From the IMG/VR virus record IMGVR_UViG_3300032085_000376, positions 1 through 22,055 of that record: a stretch of DNA of 22,055 bases. One strand, given 5' to 3'. Of the stretch, positions 7,451-14,560 are shown one piece after another. The DNA comes from a virus. Position numbers and translations under genes: made by a program. The notes under the pieces were generated by a model. The model saw only the letters and a list, made by a program, of their open reading frames with translations, was not told where the DNA came from and ran no database searches. Numbering within the stretch: the stretch's first letter is position 1; the number at the start of each line of letters is the position of its first letter.

Positions 7451-8308
7451 TTAGGTAGTTACTTCCTCAACGTCAGGCGTCTTAACAACTTCAACCAACT
7501 CTCTTGTACCATTTGAGTACTTAAAAGTACGTATCCCTTTACCTTGGTTAGCATCAGACCAACACATACTCTTGTGTCTACAATAAACACAACCAACAGC
7601 AAGCTTAAGGTTACCAGACTTCCCATCAGGAACAGCAGCATAGCACTTAGAAGGTATGCTGCTTCCCTTAACAACTTCTTTAAGGTGCTTAATCCTGCTA
7701 CTAGCATTGACCATCTCCATAGAGTGTACTGGTGTTAAACAAATCTTACCAGTAGATTTATCTATAACAAGAAAGGCTGCTTCAGCTATACCATTGGCTT
7801 GAGCATAGGAAGATATCTGTGCCATGTATCCAAAGGGATCGTCGTCAGCTATTGTATTAGACTCAAACTTTTTAAAGCTGAATCCAGAAGCAGACTTACA
7901 ATCAACCAGAACCCCATCAATAACTGCATCCTGATGACCCAGTACTCCTTCTACTGTAACTTCTTTCTGTTGATCTTCTACTGTGTGACCTGCTATAGAT
8001 GCACAGAGTAGTAGAAGTTCTTCAAGAATATATCCATATAGAAATTTAATGCGTGTACTTGGTGGTAGTTTTTCTTCTGTCGTTTCTGTATTAACATCAT
8101 ACCATAATTGTCTATCAGGCTTTCCTATTGCAGACAGCCTAAGATTTCCATTGCTCCTTGGTTTGCTGTACATAAATTCTTTGATGTGAACCTTAAGCAT
8201 CTCACCAAAGTTATCTATGAGATCATCTACTTCTTTCTCATCACGCTCTATAGGTGTGAGATTAAATAACTCATAGATATCTTCTACTATTGTATTAATA
8301 TTTTTCAT
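7451..8308 (-). CDS. PD-(D/E)XK exonuclease, Cas4/RecB-like
   Basis: This 285-residue protein has the order of RecB/Cas4-type nuclease motifs: acidic helix near E96-E97, GHQDAV with D127, LVDCKSA with D136 and K138, and QISSYA with Q164. Together these would bind metal and cut DNA. Near the C-terminus are C222, C240, C243 and C249 (CVYCRHKSMCW), like the last part of an iron-sulfur cluster in Cas4/AddB. However, the N-terminal cysteine normally found in the S-x-x-x-x-C-x-R segment is replaced (SAIGKPDRQLWY), so cluster assembly must differ, perhaps using C222. In T7-like replication modules the exonuclease degrades host DNA and processes phage DNA ends. No Shine-Dalgarno sequence precedes ATG 8308; a strong hairpin ends 9 nt upstream. 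Confidence 0.85.
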   Translation of the reverse strand: MKNINTIVEDIYELFNLTPIERDEKEVDDLIDNFGEMLKVHIKEFMYSKPRSNGNLRLSAIGKPDRQLWYDVNTETTEEKLPPSTRIKFLYGYILEELLLLCASIAGHTVEDQQKEVTVEGVLGHQDAVIDGVLVDCKSASGFSFKKFESNTIADDDPFGYMAQISSYAQANGIAEAAFLVIDKSTGKICLTPVHSMEMVNASSRIKHLKEVVKGSSIPSKCYAAVPDGKSGNLKLAVGCVYCRHKSMCWSDANQGKGIRTFKYSNGTRELVEVVKTPDVEEVTT

Positions 8309-8317
8309 AATAAGAGA

Positions 8318-8354
8318 GGGGTGCTACACTAACCCTATAAAAATGTAGCACCCC
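8318..8354. repeat. Perfect 11-bp inverted repeat (hairpin) between SSB and exonuclease genes
   Basis: GGGGTGCTACA (8318-8328) and TGTAGCACCCC (8344-8354) pair perfectly around a 15-nt loop. In the leftward mRNA it lies 8 nt after the SSB stop and ends 9 nt before the exonuclease ATG, where a ribosome site would be expected. The bases after it (TCTCTTATT) are only a weak U-tract, so it may be a leaky terminator, an RNase III site or a translational control hairpin. Confidence 0.8.
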
Positions 8355-8362
8355 ATCCTCAC

Positions 8363-8854
8363 TTAGTTACCAAAGGGAATGTCGTCTGATTCAAGATCAG
8401 CCATTTGAGAGGCAGCGTCATTAACATAGCCACCTTCCACAACATCAAAGTCTTTATCCATAGCATACTCAATAAACTCAACTACTTGAACTGCTGCAAG
8501 ATCAGCAGACACACCCGCCTTACCTGCATAGTTCCACTCAAAGGGGAGTGCTTTTACTGTAACCACACTACCATTCCCAATAAGTTTATTATCCCAAGGA
8601 TTATTTTGGGAATCCACTACCGTAGGTGCTGAACGTGGACCGTTCTTACCCTGCACCTTACGTTTCAACGTGACAAATTCACCACGTTCATCTTCTTTGT
8701 TACGTACATTCAGACCTGCACCTTCTACTAAAGCTTTTGAATCTGCATCAAGACAGAGATCAACTTGCCAAGCAGGTTCAAACGTGCTGTTAGGCTCTAC
8801 GACAGAGGCCCAATAGCATTTACCAGTTAGATATAGAGGTTGAATTGGAGGCAT
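8363..8854 (-). CDS. ssb: Single-stranded DNA-binding protein (phage type)
   Basis: The product (163 residues from ATG 8854) looks like an OB-fold single-strand DNA-binding protein of the kind annotated as DUF2815-like in phages. It has an early aromatic strand (LTGKCYWASV), the segment FVTLKRKVQGKNGPRSAP before PTVVDS, a beta-rich core (GSVVTVKALPFEWNY), and an acidic C-terminal tail ending DIPFGN, the kind of tail SSBs use to bind partner proteins. The frame can be extended to 8938, but ATG 8854 has AAGGA 8 nt upstream and follows a strong promoter, so the longer form would lie in the leader. It sits between the polymerase/endonuclease genes and the exonuclease. Confidence 0.85.
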   Translation of the reverse strand: MPPIQPLYLTGKCYWASVVEPNSTFEPAWQVDLCLDADSKALVEGAGLNVRNKEDERGEFVTLKRKVQGKNGPRSAPTVVDSQNNPWDNKLIGNGSVVTVKALPFEWNYAGKAGVSADLAAVQVVEFIEYAMDKDFDVVEGGYVNDAASQMADLESDDIPFGN

Positions 8855-8876
8855 ATTAATTTTCCTTGTGTTTAGC

Positions 8877-8892
8877 GCCACACCATTGTGGC
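8877..8892. repeat. Short hairpin in the SSB leader
   Basis: GCCACA (8877-8882) and TGTGGC (8887-8892) form a perfect 6-bp stem around a CCAT loop. It lies in the predicted SSB leader, between the promoter and the ribosome site, and could be an operator or an RNA stability element. Confidence 0.6.
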
Positions 8893-8929
8893 TGTTGATA
8901 TTGTGTTTGTCTACTACTACAACTCCATC

Positions 8930-8958
8930 AGTATACACTACCTGATTTAGAGTGTCAA
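8930..8958 (-). promoter_or_regulatory. Strong sigma70-like promoter for the SSB gene
   Basis: On the minus strand TTGACA (8953-8958), a 17-nt spacer and TATACT (8930-8935) form a near-consensus promoter. The TGA inside the -35 box is the stop codon of the endonuclease VII-type HNH gene (8955-8957). The leader before ATG 8854 would be about 70 nt and contains the hairpin at 8877-8892. SSB is needed in large amounts, which fits a dedicated promoter. Confidence 0.75.
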
Positions 8959-9413
8959 CTGTTGTTTTTGAAATTTTCTAAATAATTTAAAGCCCTCCTT
9001 ACATAATTAATATCATCTTGTAACCAACCAAGTGCTGAGTTACATTTATTACAAAGCCATCCTCTAAACTTACCACTACTATGATCATGGTCTAATACCC
9101 AAGACCCTCTATTATATGCTTGGTATGCTGTATCTATTTTATTTTTTAAATCTTCTGAAGAGCTATTACAAATAGGACAGCAATAATTATCAGGAGGAGG
9201 GGGTGTTGTTTCTTTTAACTTGAGAACAGTTCTTTGCGAGGCATAAGTACACTCACTACATACATTCATATATGATTTACTACCATCTGTCCTACGCCAG
9301 TTACTTCCAAAAGAAGTTAGAGGTTTTACATTATTACATTTTACACATGGCTTAGTTACGGCATCAGGTCGTATAGATTTATTACTGTTAAAAAGTTCAA
9401 GTTGATCTGTCAT
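8955..9413 (-). CDS. Recombination endonuclease VII-type HNH protein
   Basis: The C-terminal half is of the T4 endonuclease VII type: CxxC at 79-82, WVLDHDHSSGKFRGWLCNKC (D108-H-D110-H111 catalytic region, zinc cysteines C121 and C124), then ALGWLQDD and a helix ending in RRALNYLENF. The N-terminal half adds a second zinc ribbon (C23, C26, C52, C55). Endonuclease VII resolves branched DNA before packaging, but short phage relatives like this one (152 residues) often behave as mobile homing nucleases. The start is ATG 9413, in a TGATG overlap with the polymerase stop. Its position between polymerase and SSB fits either a resolvase or a homing insert. Confidence 0.85.
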   Translation of the reverse strand: MTDQLELFNSNKSIRPDAVTKPCVKCNNVKPLTSFGSNWRRTDGSKSYMNVCSECTYASQRTVLKLKETTPPPPDNYCCPICNSSSEDLKNKIDTAYQAYNRGSWVLDHDHSSGKFRGWLCNKCNSALGWLQDDINYVRRALNYLENFKNNS

Positions 9414-11047
9414 CAGTGTGTCTCTGCCCATGTCTTACCAACTTTATAATCACAGTCTAATTCACACTTCATCTTCAGTGTCTTTGTTGTCTGTGTCATT
9501 GCCTCCTTTGTTAGCCTACAAAATCTTTCTATGTCAGGGATAGCTACTTCAAACTGATACTCATCGTGTATTGAGGCAACTAACCTCGCATCTAATTTAG
9601 TTTTAATAACTCGTTCCATGATATGAACAAGCCACTGCTTACATACTATAGCACCAGCACCCTGTAGTAAAGTATTAAGTGCTGCATGTTCTGATCTAAT
9701 ATGTAATAGCCTACCATCCAAAGCAGGGATTGTACCACTGGCAGCTTCTTTACTCACCCACATCCTAAGATTTTTAAGTGCTGGCATGTTACTCAAGAAC
9801 TTAGTTATCAACTGTTGTCCCTGCTTGGCATTGCCGCCTACTACCTTACCAATCTTGGCTGCACCAGCCCCATAGAGCCACGCATAGATAAATGTCTTGG
9901 CTTGATCCCGTGTCTTCAGACCTGCTCTTTCTTGATTAGCTGTATGTACATCACCTGTTAATACAATGTTGGTATACTCAGGGTCATTCATATAGTGTGC
10001 CAAGCATCTTAGTTCAAGGCCGCTGGCGTCCACACCTACCAAGCGATACTTAGATACATCATCAACTGTCCATAGTCCTCTGCATTCTCTACCGTAAGGG
10101 CTATAGACAGCGGGAACTTGTGCCATATTAGGAACTGCATGTGCCATCCTTCCTGTTATAGTACGTAGTGTCATAACACTACCACGTACTCGGTTATCTT
10201 CTTGACACGCCATTATCCAAGACTTTATTAGGCCAGTACGTTTCTGCAATAGAAAATATCTATTAAACATCTTGGCTTCAGGTAACTTAATCTTAGACAA
10301 GACTGCTTCATTAATAATTACATTACCTTTCTCAGTCATCTGAGTAGGCTCCCACCCTTTAGCTTGTAGTCTATCAGCTATCTGCTTACGACTTGCTATA
10401 TTGAAGGGTATGTATTTAGTCTTAGTCTTTAATACTACTTCAGTTGGTTCAAAGTCTTCTTCTGCCTTACGTTCTAGTCCATGTAACTCATCTTGCAACT
10501 GAGCCTGTAAGATCATAGCTTCTTGTATCTTAAATGCAAAGCCATTCTTCTTCTGCTTATCTAAGATAGCTCTGACCTTACACTCTAACTCGTAAGCTCT
10601 AGGGTTAAAAGCTTTACCTTCTTTCTCTAGCTCCTGTGCTACGTGACGGGTAACCTCTGTGTCACGCTTACAATACTCCAACATCTCAGGAGAGTAGTGT
10701 GCAAAGTCATGGAAGTCACCCTTCTCAAAGCCAAGGGTCTTACCCCAAGCTTCAAGAGAGTGACCACCATCACGTATAGGATTATAAAGCTGAGACTCAA
10801 TGAGAGTATCTCTTATTTGACTAAGCTTTATATTACATCCAAGTAAACGATTGAGGACAGGAGCATCGAAGCTGATACCATTGTGCATAATAAAGGTATC
10901 AATTTGCTGCGACCAACTAACAAACTCCGAACACTCCTGTCCCACCCACGCCTTAATCTTATTACCTTCATAACTCCTTGCTACGATACAATGTATCTTT
11001 GTTGCATTCAAACTATCTGTTTCAATATCAACTATAGCTGTTGTCAT
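9413..11047 (-). CDS. polA: DNA polymerase I family (T7-type) with 3'-5' exonuclease
   Basis: This is the replicative polymerase. The exonuclease domain is intact: DIE at 7-9, NGISFD with N56 and D61, and YCKRD with Y125 and D129. The polymerase motifs are motif A GVDASGLELR with D340, motif B RDQAKTFIYAWLYG with R380, K384 and Y388, and motif C IHDE with H494, D495 and E496. Y388 occupies the place of E. coli Phe762 and T7 Tyr526. At 544 residues it is shorter than T7 polymerase (704) and appears to lack the thioredoxin-binding insertion, so processivity must come from elsewhere. There is no 5'-3' exonuclease domain. The ATG is 4 nt after the stop of a small gene. Confidence 0.96.
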   Translation of the reverse strand: MTTAIVDIETDSLNATKIHCIVARSYEGNKIKAWVGQECSEFVSWSQQIDTFIMHNGISFDAPVLNRLLGCNIKLSQIRDTLIESQLYNPIRDGGHSLEAWGKTLGFEKGDFHDFAHYSPEMLEYCKRDTEVTRHVAQELEKEGKAFNPRAYELECKVRAILDKQKKNGFAFKIQEAMILQAQLQDELHGLERKAEEDFEPTEVVLKTKTKYIPFNIASRKQIADRLQAKGWEPTQMTEKGNVIINEAVLSKIKLPEAKMFNRYFLLQKRTGLIKSWIMACQEDNRVRGSVMTLRTITGRMAHAVPNMAQVPAVYSPYGRECRGLWTVDDVSKYRLVGVDASGLELRCLAHYMNDPEYTNIVLTGDVHTANQERAGLKTRDQAKTFIYAWLYGAGAAKIGKVVGGNAKQGQQLITKFLSNMPALKNLRMWVSKEAASGTIPALDGRLLHIRSEHAALNTLLQGAGAIVCKQWLVHIMERVIKTKLDARLVASIHDEYQFEVAIPDIERFCRLTKEAMTQTTKTLKMKCELDCDYKVGKTWAETH

Positions 11048-11051
11048 TTCT

Positions 11052-11264
11052 TTATAAACCTACTCCTGTTACCCAATTTTCAGCAGCATCTTCTACATAA
11101 TGTTCACTTTTATCTTTAATGACTATCAGCTTTTCTAATTTATTATCTATAAAACATTCTACTGTATAGGCACCATCGGATTGATGATGAATAAAGGCTG
11201 ATCTACAACTGTACTCTTCACACCCATAGTATTTATGTAATGGCTCACCGTCTATTGGTTTCAT
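11052..11264 (-). CDS. Hypothetical protein (70 aa)
   Basis: A small acidic protein beginning MKPIDGEPLHKYYG, with two close cysteines (GCEEYSCR) and no membrane segment. Its start shares a base with the upstream stop (TAATG), so translation is coupled to the nuclease-like gene before it, and the polymerase ATG follows 4 nt after its end. I do not recognise the family. Confidence 0.7.
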   Translation of the reverse strand: MKPIDGEPLHKYYGCEEYSCRSAFIHHQSDGAYTVECFIDNKLEKLIVIKDKSEHYVEDAAENWVTGVGL

Positions 11265-11728
11265 TAGTCTACCTTAATGAGACAAGCATCCTCCACTGGA
11301 ATGTGGAAGAACTTTTCTCCCTCTCTAATGTTTCTATTAGACACTTCTTTTACCTCGCAGTCAAGTAAAATATTTGCGTCAATATGCCATGCCTGTTTGC
11401 AATCGCTACGCCATACTATAAATGTAAAGAGGGCATCAGGATACTGCTCTTTCCACTTAAGTAGCAAGCGGTTCTTGCGGTAAGGGATACGTACTTCTTT
11501 CCAACTAGGGTTCCAATCTCCCTTCCAAGAATACTTAACCTCCACTTCATAGAGGTGGTGTGTTTCTTCTACTGCCTTGCAAATAATATCAAAGTCTTTT
11601 CGTTCTGTAGTATCAATAGTAGTGTAGTTCATATCTTTAATATACTTTAAGGTAGCTTTCTTAGCATCAGTGTCAGCTACTTCATACAAAGCTCTGTCAA
11701 AAGGTTTACGTTTACCCATCGTAGTCAT
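11264..11728 (-). CDS. Putative PD-(D/E)XK-type nuclease (154 aa)
   Basis: The central part (DFDIICKAV, then YEVEVKYSWKGDW and VRIPYRKNRLL) looks like a restriction-type nuclease core: an acidic residue on one strand, then E-x-K on the next, followed by a basic helix. This would suit the place of a Holliday-junction or end-processing nuclease beside polymerase and helicase, but I cannot tie it to a named family. I use ATG 11728, which has GGAG 8 nt upstream; the frame is open to ATG 11764 without a ribosome site. It ends in a TAATG overlap with the next gene. Confidence 0.7.
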   Translation of the reverse strand: MTTMGKRKPFDRALYEVADTDAKKATLKYIKDMNYTTIDTTERKDFDIICKAVEETHHLYEVEVKYSWKGDWNPSWKEVRIPYRKNRLLLKWKEQYPDALFTFIVWRSDCKQAWHIDANILLDCEVKEVSNRNIREGEKFFHIPVEDACLIKVD

Positions 11729-11834
11729 TATTCTTCTCCATTCTGTTCTGTTTTTGTTTCTCATAATTTTTCATAGCGTTTTTTATAAGTATTTTGACCA
11801 TTACTTTTTTTGTTTTTTTTGGTGAGTGCGCCAC
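11712..11834 (-). CDS. Possible small basic protein with GTG start (40 aa)
   Basis: AAAGGAGG lies 7 nt before GTG 11834, the best ribosome site in this part of the window. The frame gives 40 residues, rich in lysine and asparagine (begins MAHSPKKTKKVMVKIL), and ends in TAA overlapping the next gene's ATG by 17 nt. Without this gene the strong ribosome site would have no use, except for an ATG directly against it that would give only 26 residues. It could bind nucleic acid by charge, but that is a guess. Confidence 0.5.
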   Translation of the reverse strand: MAHSPKKTKKVMVKILIKNAMKNYEKQKQNRMEKNNDYDG

Positions 11835-11847
11835 TGCTCATCCTCCT

Positions 11848-12063
11848 TTATAGCTCATTCATTTGATCGTGTTTATATCTTTTGGTTTCAGATAAATCAT
11901 ATTCAATAATTTCTAAAGCATCGTTAGGAAGATTATATTCATTTATAAATCTTGTTCTACATCTTTTAGCAGCACTTTTTCTTTCCCAAATAAGTCCTTG
12001 CATGTTTTTATTCTTATAAAATTTATTTAATTTAGGACTATATACTTTCCAAGCTTTACTCAT
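11848..12063 (-). CDS. Hypothetical basic protein (71 aa)
   Basis: A lysine- and arginine-rich protein (MSKAWKVYSPKLNKFYKNK at the start, KSAAKRCRTRF in the middle) with an acidic C-terminal part. Its ATG overlaps the helicase stop by 4 nt (ATGA), so it is coupled to the helicase gene. The family is unknown; DNA or RNA binding is possible from charge alone. Confidence 0.7.
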   Translation of the reverse strand: MSKAWKVYSPKLNKFYKNKNMQGLIWERKSAAKRCRTRFINEYNLPNDALEIIEYDLSETKRYKHDQMNEL

Positions 12064-13691
12064 TCTTCATTCTCCGCAAAAGGATTATCAATCTGGGTCA
12101 TCCTACCAGTATCTTTATCATAATGCAAGTAGCAAGCAACACCAGTATCACCAGTGTACCTGTTCTTTAAGATACGTATGGTGGTGGTGTTGGCTGCTTG
12201 CTCATCGTCTGCCTGTTGGTTACGCTCCAGTGCAATCACTGCGTCAGATAGATGTGCAATGCTGGCCGACCCACGAAGGTGGGACAAGGATACCTCACGG
12301 CCATCCTCATGCCCACGATCACCACTTGGCCGACGTAGGTGGCTCACAAGCAGCAAGCCTATGTTTGTTTCTTCAACTAGAGAACGTAGCTTAGTCATTA
12401 GAATATCAATTGACTTGCGTTCATCACCGTTGTCTTCCTGACCCGATACCAAGATAGATAGGTGATCAAGGATAATCCATTTAGTTCCTAATGCCTTTGC
12501 CATGTAACGAACACGGCCTAAGATTTCATCGTTACTGATAGAACCAAAGTGATCAAAGGCAAAGAACCTCTTGCTACCTATAGTTTTATCTTGCCACTCA
12601 CGTAGTTGTTCTTTGGTATATTGATCACGTACTTCTTTGATATAGAGCCTAGCATTGGCCTCCACTGACATGATATTAAAGGCTGTGTTACGTATGCTTT
12701 CTTCCATTGCCAAGATACCAATGTTATCTTTGGTATTCATAAGTAGGTGGTGCATTAGCTCACGCATGATACTGGACTTACCCATACCTGCACCACTGGT
12801 GAACGTCACTAGCTCACCCGTCCTCATGCCATAGGTCTTCTCATTCATCTGTGACCAAGGGTAGAGACAAGTCTCGCAGTAGCTCTCATCGTACAGACTA
12901 TCCCCTAGATCATGCAGGTTGACAATCCCAGCAGGGGTGAAGGACTTAGCACCCCACCATGCAGTCATGAAGTCTTCTGACTTACCCACCTTGAGATATT
13001 CGTTGGCATCCTTCAAGTCTAGGTTCATGATCTTACATTTGTTAGGCTCAAAGATTTCAGCTACATCTGCGGCTGCTTGCTTACCAGCCTTGTCGTTGTC
13101 AAAGCATAAGACTACCTGCTCAAACTGATTTAGGTACTCAAAGGATTGCTTACAATTAGATACCGCTGAAGCTGCACCATTCTTCAGGGAAACGACAGGC
13201 CACTTAGACCCCATCATTTGATAGGCAGACATAGCATCTACCTCACCCTCACAAACGGTAATGAACTTACCCTTCTGTGTGAACACATTCTGACCAAAGA
13301 GGCCAGCACTGGTCATCTGTCCTTCAGACCAGAACTTTTTGTTGGCTGTGTCACGTACCTTATTACAGATATGATTACCATTCGTATCAAAGTACTGATA
13401 GACATGGTGGGTTGTCATGGACCCCTTCTTTTTTGTGAGGGTGCCGTACTTCTTGGCTGTATCTCTAAGTATTTTACGATCTGAGATATCATTATACTCA
13501 GCCATCTTGCTGGATGTTAGTTCAGTAGCCTGTTGTATTGGTAGTTTAGTAGCCATGGTCGTGACTTCCTTTGAGTGTTGATAAGTTTTACAGCTAAAGC
13601 AGTAGGTGTGTCCATCGTTGTAGTGATGGTTGGCGTCAGAAGAATCACACTTGGGACACGGCCCCTTTCTTCCTTGTTCTTCGGGCTGCAT
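12060..13691 (-). CDS. Bifunctional DNA primase-helicase (T7 gp4-like)
   Basis: This protein primes and unwinds DNA at the fork. From ATG 13691 (AAAAGGA 7 nt upstream) it has 543 residues. The zinc-binding primase domain has C12, C15, C31 and C34, with the same CX2C-X15-CX2C spacing as T7 gp4. The TOPRIM domain shows CEGEVDAMSAY (E148) and FDNDKAG (D198, D200). The DnaB-type helicase has Walker A GAGMGKSS at 300-307 (K305), Walker B WIILDH (D409), and later LLVSHLRRP and HLRGSASIAHLSD. The frame is open to 13724, but that start has no ribosome site and overlaps another gene further. An internal ATG at 13556 (M46) with its own ribosome site could give a helicase-only form. It is coupled by 4 nt to the next gene. 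Confidence 0.96.
   Translation of the reverse strand: MQPEEQGRKGPCPKCDSSDANHHYNDGHTYCFSCKTYQHSKEVTTMATKLPIQQATELTSSKMAEYNDISDRKILRDTAKKYGTLTKKKGSMTTHHVYQYFDTNGNHICNKVRDTANKKFWSEGQMTSAGLFGQNVFTQKGKFITVCEGEVDAMSAYQMMGSKWPVVSLKNGAASAVSNCKQSFEYLNQFEQVVLCFDNDKAGKQAAADVAEIFEPNKCKIMNLDLKDANEYLKVGKSEDFMTAWWGAKSFTPAGIVNLHDLGDSLYDESYCETCLYPWSQMNEKTYGMRTGELVTFTSGAGMGKSSIMRELMHHLLMNTKDNIGILAMEESIRNTAFNIMSVEANARLYIKEVRDQYTKEQLREWQDKTIGSKRFFAFDHFGSISNDEILGRVRYMAKALGTKWIILDHLSILVSGQEDNGDERKSIDILMTKLRSLVEETNIGLLLVSHLRRPSGDRGHEDGREVSLSHLRGSASIAHLSDAVIALERNQQADDEQAANTTTIRILKNRYTGDTGVACYLHYDKDTGRMTQIDNPFAENEE
13554..13572 (-). promoter_or_regulatory. Internal ribosome site and start inside the helicase gene (gp4B-like)
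   Basis: AAAGGAAG (13565-13572, minus strand) stands 8 nt before an in-frame ATG (13554-13556) that encodes M46, just after the zinc-binding domain. In T7 the helicase-only gp4B starts in the same way from an internal methionine. The resulting product would be 498 residues without the zinc ribbon. Confidence 0.6.
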
Positions 13692-13854
13692 TGGAATATC
13701 CTTTTGCAATTGAATACGTCTCATGGTCTGATAGTCTCAGCATATAGCACAACCCCTGCCTGTCGTCAAGCTCTTGTTGTGCTTCACGTCTAGTCCTGTA
13801 GCTTTTCAAGATGTTACTCTTGGCGTCTGCACCGCTGTATACTATGTTATACAT
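13645..13854 (-). CDS. Hypothetical basic protein (69 aa)
   Basis: The frame starts at ATG 13854 in an 8-nt overlap with the upstream stop (ATGTATAA) and ends 47 nt inside the helicase gene. The product is basic, with a central RTRREAQQELDD helix and a C-terminal tail rich in arginine and lysine. The pattern of an aromatic strand, then a helix carrying EAQQELD, and a later strand resembles small phage proteins of unknown role. In-frame starts further upstream (13869, 13923) have poorer ribosome sites. The long overlap with the helicase lowers my confidence slightly. Confidence 0.6.
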   Translation of the reverse strand: MYNIVYSGADAKSNILKSYRTRREAQQELDDRQGLCYMLRLSDHETYSIAKGYSNAARRTRKKGAVSQV

Positions 13855-14032
13855 CTTCGAAGGTTTCATCCCATAGGTTGCTGACAAAATCTTCTTTGTC
13901 TTCCATGATCTCATTGATCTCAATGTTAGCTAGTTTCCTAGCTTCTTTAATATCATAACCTTCTTCTTTGTACTGGCGAACAAGTCCTCTCAATAGAGAT
14001 GACCGTTCCTTCTGCCAAAAATTCTTACTCAT
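13847..14032 (-). CDS. Hypothetical helical protein (61 aa)
   Basis: A charged, probably all-helical protein (begins MSKNFWQKERSSLLRGL; contains YDIKEARKLANIEINEIMED). Its start overlaps the previous stop by 8 nt (ATGAGTAA) and its end overlaps the next start by 8 nt (ATGTATAA), forming a tightly coupled chain. The family is unknown. Confidence 0.7.
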   Translation of the reverse strand: MSKNFWQKERSSLLRGLVRQYKEEGYDIKEARKLANIEINEIMEDKEDFVSNLWDETFEDV

Positions 14033-14195
14033 TATCCATCATATCTTCTAAAAACTTTTCTACTTCTTCCTCGTTTGTAGGTTCATACCCATTGTCTAAC
14101 ATAGTATACCATAGATCAGCAGGATATCCAAGAGATTTTCTTAAGGACTCTTGTTTCTTTTTCCAGTGAGAGTAAAAGTTATGTATCTCTGCCAT
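14025..14195 (-). CDS. Hypothetical protein (56 aa)
   Basis: A 56-codon frame from ATG 14195 to TAA 14025 fills the otherwise empty stretch between two small genes. It overlaps the upstream stop by 17 nt and the next start by 8 nt. The product begins MAEIHNFYSHWKKKQESLRK and ends in an acidic helix (NEEEVEKFLEDMMDNE). It is soluble and has no cysteine. I do not recognise the family. Confidence 0.65.
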   Translation of the reverse strand: MAEIHNFYSHWKKKQESLRKSLGYPADLWYTMLDNGYEPTNEEEVEKFLEDMMDNE

Positions 14196-14376
14196 CACTT
14201 AACTCAGCCCATAGCTTATTTGGAGTGCTACCCTGCTTTGCAATAGACAATTCTTTCCTAAGTTGTTTATTAGCATCAGTCAGCTCTCTTACTTGTGACT
14301 TTAGTGTAGCTATATTTTTATGTAGGACAGCCACATACCCATTGTATTCTTCAGTGAACTCTGTCAATTCTAACAC
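14179..14376 (-). CDS. Hypothetical coiled-coil protein (about 65 aa)
   Basis: The centre is a clear heptad-like helix (VLHKNIATLKSQVREL followed by TDANKQLRKEL), so a dimeric coiled coil is likely. The start is uncertain. I choose GTG 14376, which has GAGG about 6 nt upstream; a TTG at 14388 and another at 14367 are possible. It overlaps the gene before it by about 26 nt. The role is unknown. Confidence 0.6.
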   Translation of the reverse strand: MLELTEFTEEYNGYVAVLHKNIATLKSQVRELTDANKQLRKELSIAKQGSTPNKLWAELSDGRDT

Positions 14377-14554
14377 ATCCTTCCTCAAAGACTACACTAT
14401 CATCAATCCCTAGAGAGTGTAGAAATTTTATAGCTTCTCCTTCAGTATCAAACTTAAGAGGCATTCCAGTAGGTGTTGTTAATAGATCAAAGCAATTAAA
14501 CTCTTTTATGTCTACACATTTTTCATTTAAAATGTCTTGAACTATTATAAACAT
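14351..14554 (-). CDS. Hypothetical protein (67 aa)
   Basis: A small protein (begins MFIIVQDILNEKCVDIKEF) with the look of a compact alpha/beta fold, including DTEGEAIKFLHSLG, a helix often seen in small phage proteins that modify a beta hairpin. The ribosome site is weak. It ends inside the next small gene. No family is recognised. Confidence 0.6.
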   Translation of the reverse strand: MFIIVQDILNEKCVDIKEFNCFDLLTTPTGMPLKFDTEGEAIKFLHSLGIDDSVVFEEGCVRIDRVH

Positions 14555-14560
14555 TTTAGT

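Noticed and set aside
14350-14367. TTGACA with TACAAT within a small minus-strand gene
   Set aside because: The spacer is 15 nt and the site is inside coding sequence; likely chance.
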